From contig NC_047083.1 of assembly GCF_902459465.1 (NCBI RefSeq), positions 3,716,523-3,780,522 of the forward strand: a DNA stretch of 64,000 nucleotides, read 5' to 3'. Positions 35,501-44,500 of the stretch are shown here, in pieces. The DNA comes from Asterias rubens. Its lineage: Eukaryota; Echinodermata; Asteroidea; Forcipulatida; Asteriidae. The translations under genes and the position numbers were made by a program. Position 1 is the first letter of the stretch. Each line of letters begins with the position of its first letter. The notes under the pieces are model-generated. The model searched no databases. It worked only from the letters and a program-made list of their open reading frames with translations, and was not told the origin of the DNA.

Positions 35501-38500
35501 GAGTATGGCATTGTTAATATTCTCCAACCGAAGAACCTAAGACCGATCAACAGCTCCCCATTGCTTGTACCAAATAAGTTGTTATGCTAACAATTATTTT
35601 GAGTAATTACCAATAGTGTCCAGTGCCTTTAAAGCCATTGGACACTTTCGGTAAACAGTAATTGTCCAAGGCACACACTTCGTGTATCACAACTTATATA
35701 TAAAATAACAAATCTGTGAAAATTTAGGCTCAATTGGTCATCGAAGTCGGGAGAAAATAACGGGAAAACTCACCCTTGTTTCCGCACATTTCGCCGTGTC
35801 GTGACATGTGTTTAAAATAAATCCGTAATCTCGATATCGAGAATTGATATTGTTTTAATGTTTTCTCAAAAAGTAAAGCATTTCACGGAATAATATTTCA
35901 AGAAAAGTCTTTCACCATTACCTTCTGTAAACCCTTTAGGTTATTTGTAAATCTGTGAACTTTTAGTTTTTGTTCTGTTCCGAAAGTGTCCAATGGCTTT
36001 AAAGGGTGTATGTACATGTAACTTTTGTAGGACACAAAACACAATGTCCACAGATTTACACTAAACTTACACAGTTTGAAGATAATGATAGTAGAAAGCT
36101 TCCCTGAAAATATTACGTGCTGAGGTGCTGTAGTTTTTTGGAAATGAGTAAAACAATGTCATGAAAATAATTTTCGTCTCATGAGACGAAAATTATTTTA
36201 AGCATTTACAAACGTATTTTCATGACATTGTTTTACTCATTTCTCAAAAACTACAGCACCTCAGTAAGTAATATTTTAGGAGAAGCTTTCCACTATCATT
36301 ATCTTTAAACCCTGTAAGTTTAATGTAAATCTATGGACATTTTGAAAAGGTACCCAAATCCTTCAAAACAGGGTGTCCAAAAGACACCCAGACACCCTTC
36401 TGGCTAATAATGTAGTGTGTTAGAAATCTGCATGCAATGTAAATACACAATCTGTATGACATTTCCATCGTTTTGAGAGGACAATAAATGGGGGGGGGGG
36501 AATATCGTTAATTATGTAATTAGAGGATCTACGCGTAATATGATCAGATTGATTTATTGATTTCGTTTCTTTAACTAGTGCATGCTCTCTAGCGGCAATA
36601 CAGCATCAGGATTATGAAGCTCATTGAAGGTGGCGTTGAAATGTCACAAACATTTTTGATATCTTTTGTAGATAAAGTGTTTGGCCATGACATAAATCCC
36701 TACTCTCACTAACTGCGAATGAAGACATTATTTGTAATTTAACTGTAGAAGTAGATAATAAGAAAAAATGTAAAAAAAATTAAAAATTAAAAATCACAGA
36801 TGAATTTTTTCAGCAGAGTCAAATCTGTACGCGCTAAAATAAATTTTGCGTCATGAGACGAACATTATTTTTGTACATTTTTTTAAAATCATTTCTCAAA
36901 AACTACAGCACATTTGCAAGTATTATTTAAAAAAAAGCTTTCTACCAACATCTTCAAACTGTGTAACTTTTTAAAATGTAAATCTGTGATATTAGTGTTT
37001 TGTGCCGTGGCAAAAAGTACCCAGACCCGTTAAGAATCTAAAAACCTCCCATCATCTTCTCTCAGTTCTTGGATGTCGTAGCCCGAGTCCCATGTTTAAA
37101 TGTCAGTCACATACATTGCCTTTAAAGAACCCCAAAACCTCCCAACATCTTCTGTCAGTTCTTGGATGTCGTAAGAAGCCCATGTCCCAGTTTCTTCGAC
37201 AGCCTCCCACCGAGCACGTCCACCGCATCACTAAGCATGCTAAGAAACCGCGGGGTTTCAATTTCATGCGGCCAGCCCCCATACTGATCTGTAACCAGAT
37301 GATTATGAATTCAGTCTACTGCGATGACGTCTTTTGGCTTTTTGTCTGGTCCTTGGCTATAGTTTTTCTCAAATTGGAAACAGCCGTTGTATATTCAATG
37401 CATGACATTATTACATCTGAAGTGAACCACAGGAATGATAGAGGAGTACCCTGATTGACTTCTGTTGTAATTGTTATTTTGTGAGCAGGTAACATATTAC
37501 ACATGGGAAACCCTACAAAGTCCGAAACCGAGACCCGAGTGTTCGAAAATGAATACCTGCTATCACTGAAAGGTCAGAATTTAGCATTGTGACGTTAACA
37601 TTGTACTTGCTTACAAGTTATGAGTCCTGAAAGGAAACACTGTACTAATTCAAAGAGATAACAAAGGCAATTGCCTCCATGCCATGAAATGTAGAATTTC
37701 CTCATCCAGGAGTAGGGTGCCCATTAGCAAGGAGGACATGCCTTGGTGCCCTTGCCCTTTCAACTGTTCAAAAACGAAGCTTACATTACATGTGTGTAAC
37801 CAGTTAACCGAATCAGAAACAAATATCCGTTACCAAATTGCCTTTACAACAAAGCCAATCAGTTAAGAATCAAAGAAATAAAAAGCAACAAAAACCTCAA
37901 AGCCGACAGTAAAAAGGATATATAGATTGGTCTAAAGTTGTTGAGTTTGTAAAATGTAAAGTAACTTTATAGACAAAACCATAAAGAAAGATTCATACAG
38001 GTACACAATAAAAGTAAGGAAAGTTTCAGCTGGATACGTACATTACAATACTTGCTGAGAAAAAAAGAAAAAAAACTATCACAGTACACGCCGAATACTC
38101 AATACGGAGTATTTGCAAAAAAATCTGAGCAAAACACATTGTGCCCCAGCACAAATTTCAAATTATTGTCTGGACTAAATGTTAATTGATCTGAGACATA
38201 GCTAATGTAAAGGTATTAAAGGTCACAGAGAAAGAACACAGTCAAACGGCCATTCCACCATGATTTAACCTACAATATTGCATGGCCCCATAACATCAAC
38301 AGTCCTACATGTACCACACATGTAATGTACTGTTGGACTCCTGTCTTGGTCACTACTGGGTGTTAAATGACCTGCAGTGTTGAACTAGATCATAGAGGCT
38401 TGACAGTCATACTACATTATTGGACTTCTGTCTTGGTCAATACTGGATGTCTAAAGACCCTGCAGTGATGACCTAGATCGTAGAGGCTCTACCAACCTCT

Positions 38501-41500
38501 ACTATTGGACTCATGTATTGGTCACTACAGGATTGTAAAAGACCACGCAGTAATGACCTAGATCATAGAGGCTTGATGGTTGGACTCTTAGACTCGTGTT
38601 TGTAGGTCACTGCTGGATATTAATTAAAGACCCATCAGTGATGACCTAGATCATAAGCTTGACAGTCCTGTACTATTGGACCCCTGTTTTAAAGACCAGC
38701 AATGATGACCGATATTTATAGGCTTGAATGACCTGTACTATGGAACCCCTGTCTTGGTCACTACAAGGTGTTAAATGACCCAGCAGTAATGACCGAGATC
38801 CTAGGCTTGACCAACCTGTACTAGAGGACCCCTGTCTTGGTCACTACTGTGTGTTAAATGGCCCAGCAATGATGACCTAATCATCTGTAGAGGCTTGACC
38901 GACCTGCTATGATTAGATTCCTATTTTGTGATGACCCAGATTGTTGACCGAACTGGACTAAATTACAAATAAGAAGATTGGACTCCAGCCGGCACTGGTC
39001 CTGACTGGGTGTCACAAGGTTATTACCTTATTACAGTCCTGGCCACCCCACACTGATTACACTCCAACACTTAAACAATTTATACACACACAGAGTAAAG
39101 AATTACTATCTGATCCCTTGCTACATGTACACGCAAGCTAAGTGCTTCTGACTGGCACACCCCATTGACAAAATAGGGAAACTGCCAACAAAGGGCTAGA
39201 TAGCTCAGTTGATAGAGCGTCGGCACATTAATCTGTAGGTTGTTGGTTCGAGTCCCACAATATTTCTTTGTTCAACCCTAATTCAGAATTAGATCACTGC
39301 GCAGATTTGAAGTTCTGCCTTCACAAACTGACTCATCAATAGTCCAGGTTTTTTGTTTGTTATTTTTTTCTTCAAAATTTTGGCCATTCTGTACCCAAAC
39401 TTGTGAAGTTTTGCCTGAGCAGTAAACACGCTGAATTGAAACACTTAAAATGTCATAGAATGTTGCACTACTTTAAATGGAGACTGAGAACAAAACTGAA
39501 AGGGAAAACAAGAGGACTCTACATGTATGGAGAATTCTAAAGACCAGGCATGCAACTGCTTGGTGGAAAAAAAAAGAGGACAATTTTCAAAGGCACAACG
39601 CAAGTGCGGAGCGAGGCAGCCGAAACGCCACGGGACATGATACCCACAATGGTACCCTAGAAAATGTTGAGGTTTATTATGCTCTTAGGTGCATTGTTAG
39701 CATGTAGTAGGCTTATTTTACAAGATTGTAGTTGTACACTGTTGTTGCCAGGCATATATTAGGCTAAAAAACAAAAACCCGGAATTCTGTGGAAACGCGG
39801 AAGACTAGGGTGCTCCACAAGGAGTTTCGTGTGAAAAATGAATTCGGTCTGAAGTCAGCAAAATGTTATATTTGTTTGTGTGTAAATCAGATGCAATTCA
39901 CGCGTTTCAACCCCATATTGGACCGTAATTCACTCGACACGTATTGGCCTAAATCGGCTACATGTAGCTTGTGCATGGGGGAAACAGACAATCAAAATTT
40001 GCTTTTATGAAAATAATTCTAGTTCTAAATGGATCACTGCCCAAATCAAAAGCAAGAATCTAAAGGGCTTAAAGGCAGTGGTTACTATTGGTAATCACTC
40101 AAAATAATTATTAGCATAAAACCTTTCTTGGTGACAAGTAATGGGGAGAGGTTGATGGTATAAAACATTGTGAGAAATGGCTCCCTCTGAAGTGCCACAG
40201 TTTTCGAGAGAGAAGTAATTTTCCACGAATTTGATTTCGAGACCTCAAGTTTAGAACTTGAGGTCTCGAAATCAACTATCTACATGTAAACGCACACAAC
40301 TTCGTGTGACAAGGGTATTTTGTCTTTCATTATTATCTCGGAAGTTCAATGACCGATTGAGCTCAAATTTTCACAGGTTTGTTATTTAATGCATATGTTG
40401 AGCTACAGCAAGTGAGAAGACTGGTCTTTGACAATTACCAATAGTGTCCACTGCCTTTAAACAAACTAGTCCACTATTAACAAAAGATGATTGGTAAAGA
40501 TCCAAATCAGTGCTGTTAACCCCTACCCTATTTGAAGCTGCACGGTTTAAGTTGGTTTTCTGCAGAAAAAAAAACAAGTTTCTCAAAATTGTTCACTAAA
40601 ATATATTTTGACTCAAATGCCATTTTTGAGAACAATAAATGATACAAAGACTATCGCAATGCAAGCACACAAAATTGGTGGTGCATTGCCAAATGTCTCG
40701 ACTAGTATACTATGTGTTAAGAGCTTTTAAAGACACTAGTACAGTCGATTTCACAAAACGCTAGGATTAATCCTACCTCGAGTTAGGACGAGTAACTAGT
40801 CCTAACTTAGGATTAATCTTAAGTTAGAAAGAGTTTTGTGAAATCGACAGATGGACACCTTCTTGTATTTGTCAAAGATCAGTCTTCTCACTTGGTGTAT
40901 CTCAACGATTGCACAAAATAACAAACCTGATGAAAATTTGAGCTCAATTGGACATCGAGGTTGCGAGATAATATTGGAAGAAAAAACACCTAAAGTTGTC
41001 ACGCCGAAGTTGGTTCCTTTCAGATGCTTCATTTCGAGACATAAAAATCTTATTTTGAGGTCTCGAAACCAGATTCAAATATTTTAGTGGAAAACTAATT
41101 CTTTCTCGAAAAACTACCTTTCTTCAGAGGGAGCCGTTTCTCACATTGTTTTATACTACCAACAGCTCTCCATTGCTTGTTAACAAGTAAGTTTTTATGC
41201 AATTACAATTATTTTGAGTAGTTACCAATAGTGTCCAGTGCCATTCACGAACAAAAAATTTGTTCAATTTGTCGAATGTTGGCTTTGAGTTTGATTTGAT
41301 ATCAAGTCAATTCTATAATAGTAATGAAGTAGGCCTATTACTGTACATTGTAATACCTACATAAAGACAAAATGAAATAAATCTACAGTACTCTTCATGG
41401 TTTAGCGCTAGTTCAAATAAAAACAGTTAAACATATTTTAAACTGTGTCAGCAATATCTGGTCTTTTAACAAAATTAGTACAGTACTTTTGAGCTACATA

Positions 41501-44500
41501 ATACACAAAATCAAGCCCAGCTGTACCATCCATAACAACAGTGTACACAAAATGGAGCATATACTTGAAAAGGTCAAGAGAAACATATACCTCTCTGTAC
41601 AAAGCAACAAAGGGAGTTATTGATTCAAATATAAACCTCACAAAAATGCTGTTTATTTTGTGCTACACCGTTTACATACATTTAAAAAGTAAAGTGTCGT
41701 TTGACCAAATCTTCCTTCGAGACCCAGTTTCTGCTTCGTTATCATTGGATTGAATATATTTAATGTAGGACTCAAATAAATTATGTGGATGAGAAAATTA
41801 TTATTAAAGACAATGGACACTATTGGTAATTGTCAAAGACCTGTCTTCTCACTTGGTGTATCTCAACATATGCACAAAATAACAAACCTGTGAAAATCCG
41901 AGCTCAATCGGTCGTTGAAGTTGCAAGATAATAATGAAAGCAAAAAATCCCCCTGTCACACGAAGTTGTGTGCTTTCAGATGCTTGATTTCGAGACCTCA
42001 AATTCTAAATCTGAGGTCTCGAAATCAAATTTGTGGAAAATTACTCCTTTCTCAAAAACTACATTACTTCAGAGGGAGCCGTTTCTCACAATGTTTTATA
42101 CTATCAACCTCTCCCCATAACTCATTTTAATCAAGAAAGGTTTTATGATAATAATTATTTTGAGTAACTACCAATAGTGTCCACTGCCTTTAAGCAAGAC
42201 ACTTAACACTTAAATATTTTGGTAAGTAATAAATTTCTGGTATAAATAAAATAAAAAAAAGTAGAGCTCAGAAAACAAAAGTCAACTTAATCAATGACAT
42301 GTAGCTCACAAACCTGGGGAAACCTGTGAGGGAAAACAAGAGTGATTGCTACAAATGTACGGGTTAACCCACACTCTTCCAGAAACACAGGCATGACAGG
42401 TTAAAGGCAGTGGACACTATTGGTAATTACTCAAAATAATTATCATCATAAAACCTTTCTTGTTGACGAGTAATGGGGAGAGGTTGGTGGTATAAAACAT
42501 TGTGAGAAACGGCTCCCTCTGAAGTAACATAGTTTTTGAGAAAGAAGTAAATTTCCACGAATTTAATTTTGAGACCTCAGATTTAGAACTTGAGGTCTCG
42601 AAATCAACCATCTAAACGCACACAACTTCGTGTGACATTTCATTATTATCTCGCAAGTTCGATGACCGATTGAGCTCAAATTTCACAGGTTTGTTATTTT
42701 ATTTTTATGTGTATGTTGAGATACACCAACTGTAAAAGCTAGTCTTTGACAATTACCAATAGTGTCCACTGCCTTTTTTTTCCATGAAGTTTTTAGGTTC
42801 ATTTACGTGCACTACACGCTCACATGAAATGTACCAATCCTCGCTACAGATAGAACAATTTATGGTGAAGTATCTTGCTCATGAATAAAAGTGCCACAAC
42901 CGACTGGGACTCGAACCGACTGGGACTTGAACCGACTGGGACTCGAACCGACTGGGACTCGAACCCACACTATGCTAATCAGAAACACCAGAGAACGCTG
43001 TAGTACTGCGCACTGAACACCCAGCAGGGTGGATACGTGCGCATTACAAGTCTTATTATTATTATATTATTAATACTGTAGTCTATAGACCTTTGTTAGA
43101 CCTTTTGGATTGGCTACCACAACCGACTGGGACTCGAACCCACACTATGCTAATCAGAAACACCAGAGAACGCTGTAGTACTGCGCCTTGAACACCCAGC
43201 AGGGTGGATACGTGCGCATTACAAGTCTTATTATTATATTATTAATACTGTAGTCTATACCTTTGTTAGACCTTTTGGATTGGCTACCATCGAAAGGTCA
43301 AACAGTGGAAACGTGAACGTCAGTAAATGTCTACAGTAGGCTGTGTGGAAGTGTCCCCACCGATGGTTGCTTTTAAAACTATCAATCATGTTCCTAAATT
43401 TATACAAAATAACTGTCTACCGGCAAACAAGGGAATTTCCCTCTTGTTTTTACTATTGGTTTCATTTTAAAAGTATAGGAAATTTGGAATCGGATTTAAC
43501 AGTTGTTTTCCAGTTAACTGGTTTCAAACTTCCAACCCTATTCCATAGAGGAAGTCCAGTGTCATTGGCCAAAGAATCTGGTACTTTGGCCTTCACAGCT
43601 TACACAGTAGAAAAACAACTCCCAATGTATTGTTACAATACTTGACTCAAGTGAAAAGGAAAATTTAACTGGCATTTTAACTGGGCAGTGTTAAATCCTC
43701 GAACAATAATGGAAATCATTTGATTCAATGAAAAACTATTAAAGCCATTGGACACTTTCTGTTTAAACATTATTGTCTAAAGGCCCACACTTCGTATCAC
43801 AACTTATATAAAATAACAAACCTGTGAAAATTTAGGCTCAATCGGTCATCGGAGTCGGGAGAAAATAACAGGAAAACCCACCCTTGTTTCCGCACGTTTC
43901 ACCGTGTCTTGACATGTGTTTGAAATAAATCCATAATTCTCGATATTGAGAATTGATAATTGTTTCAATGTTTTCTCAAAAAGTAATTTCATGGAACAAT
44001 ATTTTAAGAGAAGTCTTTCACCATTACCTTCTGTAAACCCTGTAAGTTATTTTTTAAATCTGTGAACTTTTATTTTGTTTTCGGCTCCGAAATGGTATGA
44101 TGGCTTTAAATCCACACTTTTCACAGCATGCTGACCATGAGTAACATTCATGAGGCAACCAAGGCCAGGCCCTATGTTGCCCCTGGTATTGGCCTTGGTG
44201 CCCCTTCAAATCAAAGGTTTCCCATTGACTTAAATAGATTTTCCAGTTAAAGTGCCCCTTTGCAGAATGAAAATGACCTTGCCCCCCTCAAAGATGAAAA
44301 TTCTAGGCCTCAGGGCCCAACTGATTTTATTTGGGATACTAACGAGTGAAAAATCACCAATCTGATTCAATTATAAGTTAGAATTTTTCAAAACAGGAGG
44401 CATCCTGGAATCAAATTTTTGTGCACATATTCCGGCAGATACGCAAAATAATAATAATATCAAAGTCTTATATAGCGCACGTACATGTATACCAAGCAAG

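Noticed and set aside
37002..37454. 150-codon plus frame
   Set aside because: Covers a decayed MITE end and a 90-bp duplication; no recognisable motif.
39193..39262. Functional tRNA gene
   Set aside because: A- and B-box-like stretches are present, but the acceptor stem halves do not pair; treated as tRNA-like pseudogene or SINE head.
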